DNA of 64,000 bases from Streptomyces sp. HD (GCF_028369295.1 NZ_JAQMYP010000018.1:103529-167528); one strand, 5' to 3'; shown: positions 40,424 to 48,787, numbered from the stretch's first letter. Notes: generated by a model not told the origin, from the letters alone. Translations and numbers: made by a program.

Positions 40424-41227
40424 TCAGAGGTCCGCCGTGTGGTCGGGGACGTAGTTCTGCAGATCGCGCGGCGGGCGCCGGTAGCCGGTCGACTCGGGAC
40501 GTTCCGGCAGGTCCAGGACGGGTGGGGGCACGTCCTGGTAGGGCACGGAACTCAGCAGGTGGGCGATCATGTTCAGCCGGGCCCGGCGCTTGTCGTCGCT
40601 CTCCACGACGTACCAGGGCGCCTCGGTGATGTCGGTGTGCACCATCATCTCGTCCTTGGCCCGGGAGTAGTCCTCCCAGCGGGTGACGGACTCCAGGTCC
40701 ATCGGGGACAGCTTCCAGCGGCGCAGCGGGTCCTCAAGGCGGCGCCGGAAGCGTTCCTGCTGCTCCTCGTCGCTCACCGAGAACCAGTACTTGCGCAGCA
40801 GGACCCCGTCCTCCACCAGCATCCGCTCGAAGATGGGGCACTGGCGAAGGAAGAGCTGGTACTCCTCCTTGCTGCAGAAGCCCATGACGTGCTCGACACC
40901 GGCCCGGTTGTACCAGCTGCGGTCGAACAGCACGATCTCCCCGGCGGCCGGCAGATGTTCGACATACCGCTGGAAGTACCACTGGGTGCGCTCGCGCTCG
41001 GTGGGCTTGGGCAGCGCCGCGATCCGCGCCACCCGGGGGTTGAGGTGCTCCGTGACGCGCTTGATGGTGCCGCCCTTGCCGGCCGCGTCCCGCCCCTCGA
41101 AGATCACGACCAGACGGGCACCCTCGGCCCGCACCCACTCCTGGAGCCGCACCAACTCCGTCTGCAGACGCAGCAGTTCCTTCTCGTACGTCCTGCGCGG
41201 CAGCTTCTCCGCCTTGTTGCCGGTCAT
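40424..41227 (-). CDS. ppk2: Polyphosphate kinase 2
   Basis: A 267-residue PPK2. The P-loop is FEGRDAAGKGGTIKR with GRDAAGKGG at 45-53, and the Walker B/lid motif is EIVLFDRSWYNRAGVE. Further family residues are MVEDGVLLRKYWFSVSDEEQ and RWEDYSRAKDEMM. PPK2 enzymes use polyphosphate to phosphorylate nucleoside di- or monophosphates; this length and the SWYNR motif fit a single-domain class I-type enzyme converting GDP/ADP to GTP/ATP. GGGAGGCGGC precedes the ATG at 41227. It is divergent from ctaD, with a 13-bp tandem repeat in the shared promoter region. Confidence 0.93.
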   Translation of the reverse strand: MTGNKAEKLPRRTYEKELLRLQTELVRLQEWVRAEGARLVVIFEGRDAAGKGGTIKRVTEHLNPRVARIAALPKPTERERTQWYFQRYVEHLPAAGEIVLFDRSWYNRAGVEHVMGFCSKEEYQLFLRQCPIFERMLVEDGVLLRKYWFSVSDEEQQERFRRRLEDPLRRWKLSPMDLESVTRWEDYSRAKDEMMVHTDITEAPWYVVESDDKRRARLNMIAHLLSSVPYQDVPPPVLDLPERPESTGYRRPPRDLQNYVPDHTADL

Positions 41228-41263
41228 GCCGCCTCCCACAAGCCGCGCCCGAACACCGGACTT

Positions 41264-41289
41264 GCACCGTACTGACGCACCGTACTGAC
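41264..41289. repeat. Perfect 13-bp tandem duplication in the ppk2/ctaD divergent region
   Basis: GCACCGTACTGAC occurs twice head to tail (41264-41276 and 41277-41289), 37 bases upstream of ppk2. A direct repeat in a promoter can be a response-regulator or activator site; no candidate regulator is adjacent. Confidence 0.6.
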
Positions 41290-41452
41290 CCGGGCCGGGC
41301 GGTGCACCCCGGCGCGGACCGCAGCCGGTGACGGCCGTCTCGGGCAGGTCGCCGGACCTCGCGTGGAGCTTCGCCGACGGCGGCTGAGGCGCTCGGGTGA
41401 ATACCCCGGGGCGGAGGACTGCCGGCATCGCCGTCGGGGTACCCAGCGGCGC

Positions 41453-43108
41453 ATGGCGGTGGACAGCAGGACCGGGCCCGCACGTGCCGCGCCGCCCCGG
41501 TCGCGTGGGCGGCTCGGCCGGGCGTTGGTGCGGTGGGCGACGACGACCGACCACAAGGTGATCGGCAACCTCTATCTGACGACCGCCTTCGGTTTCTTCC
41601 TCCTCGGCGGGGTCCTCGCGCTGCTGATGCGGGCCGAACTCGCCCGCCCCGAAATGCAGTTCTTCAGCAACGACCAGTACAACCAGCTGTTCACCGTGCA
41701 CGGCACGGTCATGATGCTGCTGTTCGCGACCCCGCTGTTCGCCGGGTTCGCCAACGCCGTCATGCCGCTGCAGATCGGCGCCCCGGACGTGGCGTTCCCC
41801 CGGCTGAACGCCCTGTCGTACTGGCTGTACCTCTTCGGCGGCATGGTGGTCGTGTCCGGCTTCGTCGTGCCCGGGGGCGCCGCGAGCTTCGGCTGGTTCG
41901 CCTATGCGCCCCTCAACAGCGCGGTGCGCAGCCCCGGCGTGGGCGGCGACCTGTGGACCATGGGCCTGGTGGTGACCGGTGTGTCCACCACCCTCGGCGC
42001 GGTCAACTTCATCACCACGATCCTGTGTCTGCGCGCCCCCGGCATGACCATGTTCCGGATGCCGATCTTCACCTGGAACGTGCTGTTCACCTCGGTCCTG
42101 ATCCTGCCCGCATTCCCCGTGCTCACCGCCGCCCTGCTGGCCCTGGAGGCGGACCGCCGGTTCGGGGCGCACATCTACGACGCGGCGAGCGGCGGAGCAC
42201 TGCTGTGGCAGCACCTGTTCTGGTTCTTCGGGCATCCCGAGGTGTACATCGTCGCGCTGCCGTTCTTCGGCATCGTCTCCGAGATCATCCCGGTCTTCAG
42301 CCGCAAACCGATCTTCGGCTACGTCAGTCTCATCGGCGCCACCATCGCCATCACCATGTTGTCCGCGGTGGTGTGGGCCCACCACATGTTCGCCACCGGG
42401 GCGGTGTTGCTGCCGTTCTTCTCCCTGATGTCGTTCCTCATCGCGGTGCCGACCGGGGTGAAGTTCTTCAACTGGATCGGCACGATGATCCGGGGTTCCC
42501 TGTCCTTCGAGACACCCATGCTGTGGTCCTGCGGGTTCCTGGTGACGTTCCTGCTGGGCGGCATGAGCGGCGTCATCATCGCCTCCCCGCCGCTGGACTT
42601 CCCCCTCACCGACTCGTACTTCATCGTCGCCCACCTGCACTACGTGCTGTTCGGCACCGTCGTCTTCGCGATGTTCGGCGGCTTCTACTTCTGGTGGCCC
42701 AAACTCACCGGCAGACTGCTCGACGAACGCCTCGGCAAAATCCATTTCTGGACCCTCTTCGTCGGCTTCCAGACCACGTTCCTGGTCCAGCACTGGCTCG
42801 GTGAACGGGGGATGCCCCGCCGCTACGCCGACTACCTCACCACGGACGGCTTCACGCTCCTGAACACCGTCAGCTCGATCGGCGCGTTCCTGCTCGGCCT
42901 GTCCACCCTGCCGTTCCTCTACAACGTGTGGCGCACCGCCCACCGAGGACGGCGGGCGACCGGCAACGACCCCTGGGGATACGGCCGCTCCCTCGAATGG
43001 ACCACCTCCTGCCCGCCCCCGCGCCACAACTTCACGGCGCTGCCCCGGATCCGCTCCGAGTCCCCGGCGTTCGACCTGCACCACCCGGACATCGCCAAGG
43101 AGGGCTGA
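41453..43108 (+). CDS. ctaD: Cytochrome c oxidase subunit I (accessory copy)
   Basis: A 551-residue heme-copper oxidase subunit I with twelve helices. Heme and copper ligands are visible: VHGTVMMLLFATPLFAG, the His-Tyr crosslink in FFGHPEVYIVALPFFGIVSE, the pair in WAHHMFATG, and HLHYVLFGT. K-channel-type residues are in the same segments. It is shorter than the main aa3 subunit of actinomycetes and is not accompanied by subunits II or III, so it must use subunits encoded elsewhere or be an alternative oxidase. ATG at 41453 has only a weak ribosome binding site. The stop overlaps ctaF (TGATG). Confidence 0.92.
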   Translation: MAVDSRTGPARAAPPRSRGRLGRALVRWATTTDHKVIGNLYLTTAFGFFLLGGVLALLMRAELARPEMQFFSNDQYNQLFTVHGTVMMLLFATPLFAGFANAVMPLQIGAPDVAFPRLNALSYWLYLFGGMVVVSGFVVPGGAASFGWFAYAPLNSAVRSPGVGGDLWTMGLVVTGVSTTLGAVNFITTILCLRAPGMTMFRMPIFTWNVLFTSVLILPAFPVLTAALLALEADRRFGAHIYDAASGGALLWQHLFWFFGHPEVYIVALPFFGIVSEIIPVFSRKPIFGYVSLIGATIAITMLSAVVWAHHMFATGAVLLPFFSLMSFLIAVPTGVKFFNWIGTMIRGSLSFETPMLWSCGFLVTFLLGGMSGVIIASPPLDFPLTDSYFIVAHLHYVLFGTVVFAMFGGFYFWWPKLTGRLLDERLGKIHFWTLFVGFQTTFLVQHWLGERGMPRRYADYLTTDGFTLLNTVSSIGAFLLGLSTLPFLYNVWRTAHRGRRATGNDPWGYGRSLEWTTSCPPPRHNFTALPRIRSESPAFDLHHPDIAKEG

Positions 43109-43533
43109 TGCGGACCGAATCCCGGCTGTTCATCGGCGTCGCCGTGTTCTTCCTGGTCACCGCCGTCGGCTACGGCTACAGCTCCGAGGAACCCACCGGC
43201 ACCGCCGTACTGGTCATCGCCTTCCTGATGGCCGCGCTCGTCGCGTTCTTCCTGCACATGCAGTACCGAAGGCGCGGCCCGCGCGCCCAGGACCGTGAGG
43301 ACGCCGAGGTCGCCGACACCGCGGGCCCGCTCGACTTCTTCCCGCCGCACAGCCCCTGGCCGATCACGATCGCCGCGGGATCCGTCCTGGCGGCCCTCGG
43401 CGTCGTCTTCGGCCTGTGGCTCTTCCTGCTCGGCCTCGGGGTGCTCGGACACGGGGTGTTCGGCATGGTATTCCAGTACGCGGACCGGGACGGTCAGGGG
43501 GACCGGCACGGTCACGCGGGCCGGGACGCTTAG
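43108..43533 (+). CDS. ctaF: Cytochrome c oxidase subunit IV
   Basis: A 141-residue small membrane protein typical of actinobacterial CtaF. It has two N-terminal helices (RLFIGVAVFFLVTAVGYGYS; AVLVIAFLMAALVAFFLHMQ), a Pro-rich loop GPLDFFPPHSPWPI and two C-terminal helices (AAGSVLAALGVVFGLWLFLL). It stabilises the oxidase core in the bcc-aa3 supercomplex. It overlaps the ctaD stop by one base and is thus translationally coupled. The C-terminus is His/Asp/Gly-rich (DRDGQGDRHGHAGRDA) and might bind metal. It converges with the cytochrome b gene. Confidence 0.9.
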   Translation: MRTESRLFIGVAVFFLVTAVGYGYSSEEPTGTAVLVIAFLMAALVAFFLHMQYRRRGPRAQDREDAEVADTAGPLDFFPPHSPWPITIAAGSVLAALGVVFGLWLFLLGLGVLGHGVFGMVFQYADRDGQGDRHGHAGRDA

Positions 43534-43548
43534 CCGGCCGGGGCGGGC

Positions 43549-45057
43549 TCAGCGTTCCAGCTCGCCGGCGGACGGTTCCCGTTCCTCCTCGACGCGATAC
43601 CCGTAGCCCCTCAGCACGTACCGTCGTTCCTCGTCGACCGGCTCGTGGCCACCCTCGAACCCGCCCGCGAGGGTCTGCCGCACCTGGCCGGTCTCCTCGC
43701 CCCGCGTCAGCCGCTTCTGGTCCGCCTCCTGCAACGCCCCGCAGACACGCCTCGTCACCATGAACGCGAGCGGCGGCAGTACCAGGAACGCGATCCGGAA
43801 CACCCAGGTCAGCGCGTTCACCGAGATCGCGAAGGTGTCGGCGATGATGTCGTTGCCGCCCGCCATGAGCAGAACGCCGTAGCAGCTGAGCGCCGCGACC
43901 CCGAGTCCCGTGCGCACGGGGTGGTCACGGGGCCGGTCGCACAGATGGCGCTCCGCCCGGGTGCCGGTCACCCGGCGCTCGACGAACGGGTACGCGTACA
44001 GCACCGCGAACAGGATTCCCGGCAGCACGACCGCGGGCAGCAGCACGTTCCACATCACGGTGTGCCCGGCCACCGTCGTCTCCCAGGGCGGCACCAGACG
44101 CAGCGAGCCCTCCAGGAAGCCGACGTACCAGTCCGGCTGCGAACCCGTCGACACGATGTCCGCGCGGTAGGGGCCGTACGCCCAGATGGGGTTGATCTGC
44201 GCCACCCCCGACAGCAGCGTCAGGACGCCGAAGACCATGAAGAACAGACCGCCCGACGCGGCTGTGAAATGCGGAAACATCGGCTTGCCCACCGCGTTGC
44301 GCTGCGAGCGGCCGCGGCCCGCCCACTGGGTGTGCTTCAGGTGGAACACGAGGATCAGATGCACGGTGACCAGCGCGAGCAGCAGCCCGGGGATCAGCAG
44401 GATGTGCAGGCTGTACAGCCGGGGGATCAGTTCCTCACCGGGGAACTCGCCGCCGAAGGCGAACATGCTCACATACGTCCCCACCAGCGGGATCGACAGC
44501 ATGATGCCCTGGGCGATCCGCAGGCCCGTTCCCGACAGCAGGTCGTCCGGCAGCGAGTAGCCGGCGAATCCCTCCGCCAGCGCCAGCAGGAACAGGGTCA
44601 CCCCGATCAGCCAGTTGACCTCGCGGGGCCGGCGGAACGCGCCCGTGAAGAAGACCCGCAGCAGATGCAGCCCGATCGCGGCCAGGAACACCAGGGCCGC
44701 CCAGTGGTGCAGTTGACGCACCAGCAGACCGCCGCGCACATCGAAGCCGATATGCAGCGTCGACTCGTACGCGGCTGACATGCGCACGCCGTCGAGCGGG
44801 GTGTACGAGCCGTGGTAGACGACCTCGGTCATCGACGGGTGGAAGAACAGCGTCAGCCAGACACCGGTCAGCAGCAGCACGACGAAGCTGTAGAGGGCGA
44901 TCTCGCCCAGCAGGAAGGACCAGTGATCGGGGAATGCCTTCCGCAGGAGCCCGCCGCCGTCGTACAGCGGGAGCCGCCCGTCGACGTAGTCGGCGGCGCC
45001 TTCGGTCGCGCGTCGGGCCCGAGCGCCTGCCCGGGCCCTTGTCCTCCTCCACAGCAC
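43549..45057 (-). CDS. qcrB: Cytochrome b subunit of a bc1-type complex (accessory copy)
   Basis: A 502-residue cytochrome b with about nine helices. The four heme histidines lie in LVRQLHHWAALVFLAAIGLH and LYSLHILLIPGLLLALVTVH; the Qo-site motif PEWY appears as PDWYVGFLEGSLR. The C-terminus is hydrophilic, as in actinobacterial QcrB. QcrA (Rieske) and QcrC (diheme cytochrome) genes are absent here. Together with the convergent ctaD/ctaF it seems to form a second set of core membrane subunits that must borrow partners from the main respiratory cluster. Start is GTG at 45057, without a strong ribosome binding site. Confidence 0.92.
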   Translation of the reverse strand: MLWRRTRARAGARARRATEGAADYVDGRLPLYDGGGLLRKAFPDHWSFLLGEIALYSFVVLLLTGVWLTLFFHPSMTEVVYHGSYTPLDGVRMSAAYESTLHIGFDVRGGLLVRQLHHWAALVFLAAIGLHLLRVFFTGAFRRPREVNWLIGVTLFLLALAEGFAGYSLPDDLLSGTGLRIAQGIMLSIPLVGTYVSMFAFGGEFPGEELIPRLYSLHILLIPGLLLALVTVHLILVFHLKHTQWAGRGRSQRNAVGKPMFPHFTAASGGLFFMVFGVLTLLSGVAQINPIWAYGPYRADIVSTGSQPDWYVGFLEGSLRLVPPWETTVAGHTVMWNVLLPAVVLPGILFAVLYAYPFVERRVTGTRAERHLCDRPRDHPVRTGLGVAALSCYGVLLMAGGNDIIADTFAISVNALTWVFRIAFLVLPPLAFMVTRRVCGALQEADQKRLTRGEETGQVRQTLAGGFEGGHEPVDEERRYVLRGYGYRVEEEREPSAGELER

Positions 45058-45098
45058 GGATCACGAGTGCCCTCGCGCCCGTCCCGGGAAACGGAGGG

Positions 45099-45449
45099 TC
45101 ACGCACGATCACCCTTCGGTTTCCCCCGCTGGTCGGGGGTACCGTGCGGCGGCGGACCGAAGGGCTGCGGCGAGGTCGCGGGGGACACCGGGGAACCCGC
45201 CCGGCGGACGCCGCTCTCGGGGCGCAGCGCGCCGGGGTCACCGGACGTCGGTTCGGCCCCGGCCTGGAGCTGCTCCAGCCGGGTGGCCAGCACCTCGGTC
45301 ACCGGAAGCCGGTCGGCGTGCGCCTGCTCGTACACCAGCAGGTCCTCCACCTCACGGGAGGTCAGCGACCGGATACGGCTCTCCAGCCCGCCCATAGGCA
45401 GGTGGTCGTAGTCGGGCAGCGGCAGGGTGTCTCGGGCGTGGTCGGCCAT
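45099..45449 (-). CDS. Small conserved hypothetical protein
   Basis: A 116-residue soluble protein. The N-terminal half (DYDHLPMGGLESRIRSLTSR, EDLLVYEQAHADRLPVTEVL, ATRLEQLQAGA) is a conserved helical module seen in many Streptomyces hypotheticals; the C-terminal half is disordered and Pro-rich. No enzymatic motif is seen. It lies 41 bases upstream of the cytochrome b gene in the same direction, so it may be co-transcribed. ATG at 45449 has GAGAAGTGAG nearby as a ribosome binding site. Confidence 0.75.
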   Translation of the reverse strand: MADHARDTLPLPDYDHLPMGGLESRIRSLTSREVEDLLVYEQAHADRLPVTEVLATRLEQLQAGAEPTSGDPGALRPESGVRRAGSPVSPATSPQPFGPPPHGTPDQRGKPKGDRA

Positions 45450-45505
45450 GGTTCTCACTTCTCTCGAACGACGGGCTCGGCACATGGGACGCGTGTACGG
45501 GCGGT

Positions 45506-45568
45506 CTCGGCAGTACCGGCGGGGGCCTCGGCAGTACCGGCGGCACGGTGGCCTCGGCAGTCCCGCGG
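45506..45568. repeat. Three direct repeats of CTCGGCAGTACCGGCGG
   Basis: CTCGGCAGTACCGGCGG is present at 45506-45522 and 45527-45543, and as a degenerate copy CTCGGCAGTCCCGCGG at 45553-45568. The array is in the gap between two small genes read on the minus strand. It may be a regulator-binding array or neutral minisatellite. Confidence 0.6.
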
Positions 45569-45604
45569 GTCCGGTGGCCGTGGCCGCGGACCGGGCCGGA
45601 GGCA

Positions 45605-45970
45605 TCACGTACCGCCTGGGCCGCCGCTGCCGAACGCCCCGCTGTCGCCGTCGCCCCAGCGCCGCCGGTGCTTCGACGGGCTGGGCCGGGAGGGGATGTT
45701 GCCGTGAGCGGGCAGCTCGTGCGGGGTGACCCGGTGGTCGCTCTTGGGCATCTCGGCGGGCTCCCGGTGCTCTCGCACCTCGCGGACCGGGCCCCCGGCG
45801 GGCGGGCTGGGCTGCTCCTCGGGGCGGGGCGGGCGCGGTTCCCGGCGCCTGATGCGGATGCCCAGGACGAAGGCGCCGACGAGCAGCGCCACGACGGCCA
45901 CACCCGCGACGAACAGTCCGATGGCGAGCGCGCCCCGTGCTGCGGCGATGTCCATCCAAGCGGTATCCAT
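45605..45970 (-). CDS. DUF6479-like single-pass membrane protein
   Basis: A 121-residue protein with one N-terminal helix (GALAIGLFVAGVAVVALLVG, ~14-37) followed by a basic stop-transfer RIRRREPRPPRPEEQP. The cytoplasmic tail (GGPVREVREHREPAEMPKSD and a terminal GAFGSGGPGG) matches the DUF6479 pattern known only from Streptomyces and relatives. Function is unknown. The start at 45970 is weakly supported; ATG at 45955 is an alternative. It is divergent from the Cys-rich four-helix protein. Confidence 0.75.
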   Translation of the reverse strand: MDTAWMDIAAARGALAIGLFVAGVAVVALLVGAFVLGIRIRRREPRPPRPEEQPSPPAGGPVREVREHREPAEMPKSDHRVTPHELPAHGNIPSRPSPSKHRRRWGDGDSGAFGSGGPGGT

Positions 45971-46076
45971 GGCTCGCGAGTACCCGTGGCACCATGCGTG
46001 AACCCGCCCACCGGGATCGGCCGGAACGCCCGGGAACACGGGGTTTGGCGCCCCGGGCCGCGGCTACCCGCCCCGT

Positions 46077-46451
46077 GTGACATCGACGACATCCCATAAA
46101 CAGCCCGTTCAGTTCCTGGAGGACCGCTTCGCGTGCGCGCAGGCCTGTACCGAGTGCGCCCGTGCCTGTGCCCTGCGCGCGAGCCTGTGGGATCCGGACG
46201 GCGGTGAGGAGCAGGAAGTCCTGCGGCGCAAGGGCATCTTGTGCGCCGAGGTCTGCGACGCGACCTGCCGCGTGCTGGGCGAGCAGAACCAGCTGGACGA
46301 GACCGCCATCCGCGTCCAGCTGGAGTGGACCCGGGCGGTGTGTCTGGAGTGCGCCCACGTCTTCGACCGGCACCCGGACGCCGAGAAGGCCGCGCAGGCG
46401 TGCCGCGACTGCGCACGGGCCTGCACGGATTTCATGGGCACACTCGGCTGA
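46077..46451 (+). CDS. Cys-rich four-helix-bundle protein (DUF326/copper-binding type)
   Basis: A 124-residue protein with twelve cysteines arranged on helices: CAQACTECARAC near the N-terminus, CAEVCDATC in the middle, then CLEC and CRDCARAC. This matches the DUF326 four-helix family, whose members bind copper ions inside the bundle (copper storage protein-like). No export signal is visible, so storage or detoxification in the cytoplasm is likely. The GTG start lies just after a GC-rich promoter region. Location beside cytochrome oxidase subunit genes suggests a role in copper supply, which is inference. Confidence 0.85.
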   Translation: MTSTTSHKQPVQFLEDRFACAQACTECARACALRASLWDPDGGEEQEVLRRKGILCAEVCDATCRVLGEQNQLDETAIRVQLEWTRAVCLECAHVFDRHPDAEKAAQACRDCARACTDFMGTLG

Positions 46452-46511
46452 GGGGCGCCCGGCGCCTGTCGCGGTCGTGGACCGCTTCCTCTCCTTGCCA
46501 TTCCCAATTTC

Positions 46512-46525
46512 TGAAACACGTTCTA
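46512..46525. promoter_or_regulatory. KstR-like operator TGAAACACGTTCTA
   Basis: TGAAACACGTTCTA fits the KstR consensus TnnAACnnGTTnnA exactly. It lies 45 bases upstream of the acyl-CoA dehydrogenase start. KstR controls sterol and related lipid catabolism in mycobacteria and rhodococci. The regulator itself is not in this window. Confidence 0.6.
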
Positions 46526-46569
46526 CGGTGTGCGCCGTCAGGACCGGCCTTGGGGAGCCTGGAGGCGCC

Positions 46570-47748
46570 GTGGATCTCGAATACACACCCGAGCAGCAGC
46601 GGCTGCGCAGCGAACTGCGCGACTACTTCGCCCAGTTGAAGCCGGACCTCGACCGCACCGGCTTCACCGACCCGGCCGCCCAGAAGCGCCACTACCGCCG
46701 CACCATCCGGCGGCTCGGCGGCGACGGCTGGCTAGGCGTGGGCTGGCCCAAGGAGTACGGCGGCCGCGGCCTGACCGCCATGGAACAGTTCATCTTCTTC
46801 GACGAGGCCGCCCAGGCCGGCGTACCGCTGCCCCTGATGGCGCTCAACACCGTCGGCCCGACGATCATGCAGTACGGCACGGACGAGCAGAAGGCGTACT
46901 TCCTGCCGAAGATCCTCTCCGGCGAGATCGACTTCGCCATCGGCTACAGCGAGCCCGACGCGGGCACCGACCTGGCCTCACTCAGGACACGCGCCGTACG
47001 CGACGGCGACGACTACGTCGTCAACGGCCAGAAGATCTGGACCACCAACGGCGACACCGCCGACTGGGTGTGGCTGGCCACCCGCACCGACCCGGACGCC
47101 CCGCCCCACAAGGGCATCACCATGCTGCTCGTCCCGACCACCGACCCCGGCTACTCCTGCACCCTCATCAACACCCTCGCCTCGCACGACACCACGGCCA
47201 GCTACTACGAGAACGTCCGCGTCCCCGTCTCCCGCCGCGTCGGCGCCGAGAACCAGGGCTGGCGGCTGATCACCAACCAGCTCAACCATGAGCGTGTCAC
47301 CCTCGCCGCCCACGGCACCATGGCCATCCGTGCCCTGCACGATGTCCAGCGCTGGGCCATGGAGACCAAGCTCGCCGACGGCCGCCGGGTCATCGACCTG
47401 CCCTGGGTGCGCCGCCGCCTCGCGCAGACCCACACCAGGCTCGACGCCCTCAAACTCCTCAACTGGCAGATGGTCGGCGCCGTCCAGAACGGCACGCTGA
47501 CCCCGCAGGACGCCTCCGCCGTCAAGGTGTACGGCTCCGAGGTCCGCCGGGACGCCTACGCCTGGCTGATGGAGATCGTCGCCGCGCCGGGGGCGCTGAA
47601 GGAGGGCTCGGCGGGGGCGGTGCTGCACGGCGAACTGGAGCGCGGCTACCGCTCGGCCGTCATCTTCACCTTCGGCGGCGGCAACAACGAGATCCAGCGG
47701 GAGATCATCTCGTGGATCGGGCTGGGGATGCCGAGGGTGCGGCGCTAG
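46570..47748 (+). CDS. Acyl-CoA dehydrogenase
   Basis: A 392-residue FAD-dependent acyl-CoA dehydrogenase. N-terminal helical domain LEYTPEQQRLRSELRDYFAQ, the middle beta domain with FAIGYSEPDAGTDLASLRTR and VVNGQKIWTTNGDTADWVW, and the C-terminal helical domain (LINTLASHDTTASYYENVRV, GGGNNEIQREIISWIGLGMP) are present. It introduces a 2,3-double bond into acyl-CoA. The sequence resembles the FadE17/FadE26 type whose partners act on sterol side chains; a single copy here cannot define the substrate. GTG at 46570 has GGAGG six bases upstream. A KstR-like site lies in its promoter. Confidence 0.92.
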   Translation: MDLEYTPEQQRLRSELRDYFAQLKPDLDRTGFTDPAAQKRHYRRTIRRLGGDGWLGVGWPKEYGGRGLTAMEQFIFFDEAAQAGVPLPLMALNTVGPTIMQYGTDEQKAYFLPKILSGEIDFAIGYSEPDAGTDLASLRTRAVRDGDDYVVNGQKIWTTNGDTADWVWLATRTDPDAPPHKGITMLLVPTTDPGYSCTLINTLASHDTTASYYENVRVPVSRRVGAENQGWRLITNQLNHERVTLAAHGTMAIRALHDVQRWAMETKLADGRRVIDLPWVRRRLAQTHTRLDALKLLNWQMVGAVQNGTLTPQDASAVKVYGSEVRRDAYAWLMEIVAAPGALKEGSAGAVLHGELERGYRSAVIFTFGGGNNEIQREIISWIGLGMPRVRR

Positions 47749-47814
47749 CCAGGCGCGGATCCTGGCCCCGATACGACACTCCGGCTCCCGCTGTTTCACA
47801 CGCCAGTCCCACCG

Positions 47815-48750
47815 ATGCCGCCCTCCGTCGCCGCCGAGGTGCGGGAACTCGCTCGTGCCGCCCGTGTCACCACGGCCGCGGTATGGACCGCGGCCGTAGC
47901 ACTCATGGCGCAGGAACGCTGTGCCGGCCACGAGGAGGTCGTGTGCAGGCTCACCTGCGCGAACCGGTACACGGAGGCGGACGCGAGCACCGTCGACTAC
48001 CGGGCACAGCCGGTCTTCGTCCCGCTCTCGCTCCCGATGGACCAGCCCGCGTCGCAGGCTCTGCGGCAGGTCTATCGTTCGAGTCTCCTCGCGCACGCGC
48101 ACGGCTGGTACGACGCCCTGCACGTCGTCGAGCAGCTCAACAGGCCGTCGAGGGGAGCCTGGTTCCTGCCCACCGTGGAGCTCAACTTCCTTCAGGGCAC
48201 GCGTGGTTCGCAGGTCGTCGGATCCACCGTGAATCCCTACTCCTTCAATCCGTCGAGCGCCAAGGCCGACCTGGTTGTCGGCGTGGACGACCGCACCGTC
48301 TCGGTGACGCTGCGGGGCGCCGGTACCGCCGCTCTCGCAACGGAACTCCTGGAGCGCGTCACGCAGTGGCCGAGCCTCTTGGCCCGCGGCGATGCCCGTC
48401 CGCTGGCCGAGCTCGTCCGTCAGCAGGAGCTGCCCGACTGCTCGCTCGTGCATGGTCGCGGGGGCACAGTGGACCGCGCCTCCCTACAGGCCCTCTTTTG
48501 TGGGGCGCTGGGGCACGGCGACCGGTACGACATGGAAATTGATCGGGCGGGCCACATTGTTGTGCACTCCCCGAGACCGCTGAGCTCCGACGACGCGCTT
48601 CGGCTCTGGTGCCGGCAGGCGCTGGTGCCGAACTCGGTCCTCCCCGATCGCTGGATCACGCGCGGAGTCACGGTGGAGCCCCGAACCCTCGCGGAGGCCT
48701 GCCTGCGCGGAGCAGAGCGACAGTTTGAGCCGGCTGCACGGCCCGCCTGA
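47815..48750 (+). CDS. C-terminal half of an NRPS-type condensation domain (probable remnant)
   Basis: A 311-residue reading frame related to the second half of NRPS condensation domains: VAAEVRELARAARVTTAAVW, EEVVCRLTCANRYTEADAST, DYRAQPVFVPLSLPMDQPAS and DALHVVEQLNRPS. The N-terminal half with the HHxxxDG motif is absent, so it cannot catalyse condensation as normally understood. The frame continues upstream without a stop to 47749, directly after the TAG of the acyl-CoA dehydrogenase, and those residues (TLRLPLFHTPVPP) also look condensation-like. Codon use has more A/T-ending codons than its neighbours. It is most simply a truncated, perhaps transferred gene; a stand-alone function cannot be excluded. 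Confidence 0.6.
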   Translation: MPPSVAAEVRELARAARVTTAAVWTAAVALMAQERCAGHEEVVCRLTCANRYTEADASTVDYRAQPVFVPLSLPMDQPASQALRQVYRSSLLAHAHGWYDALHVVEQLNRPSRGAWFLPTVELNFLQGTRGSQVVGSTVNPYSFNPSSAKADLVVGVDDRTVSVTLRGAGTAALATELLERVTQWPSLLARGDARPLAELVRQQELPDCSLVHGRGGTVDRASLQALFCGALGHGDRYDMEIDRAGHIVVHSPRPLSSDDALRLWCRQALVPNSVLPDRWITRGVTVEPRTLAEACLRGAERQFEPAARPA

Positions 48751-48764
48751 AGCCTCTGTCGATT

Positions 48765-48783
48765 CCGTCGCGGCCACCGACGG
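48765..48783. terminator. Short hairpin between converging genes
   Basis: CCGTCG (48765-48770) and CGACGG (48778-48783) pair across a seven-base loop, immediately before the MFS gene stop. It is a likely shared terminator. Confidence 0.45.
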
Positions 48784-48787
48784 GTTC

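Noticed and set aside
40424..43084. A long minus-strand frame including ppk2 and extending over ctaD
   Set aside because: Only the ppk2 part has conserved motifs and a ribosome binding site; the extension is antisense to the oxidase gene with low-complexity Glu/Gly/Arg sequence.
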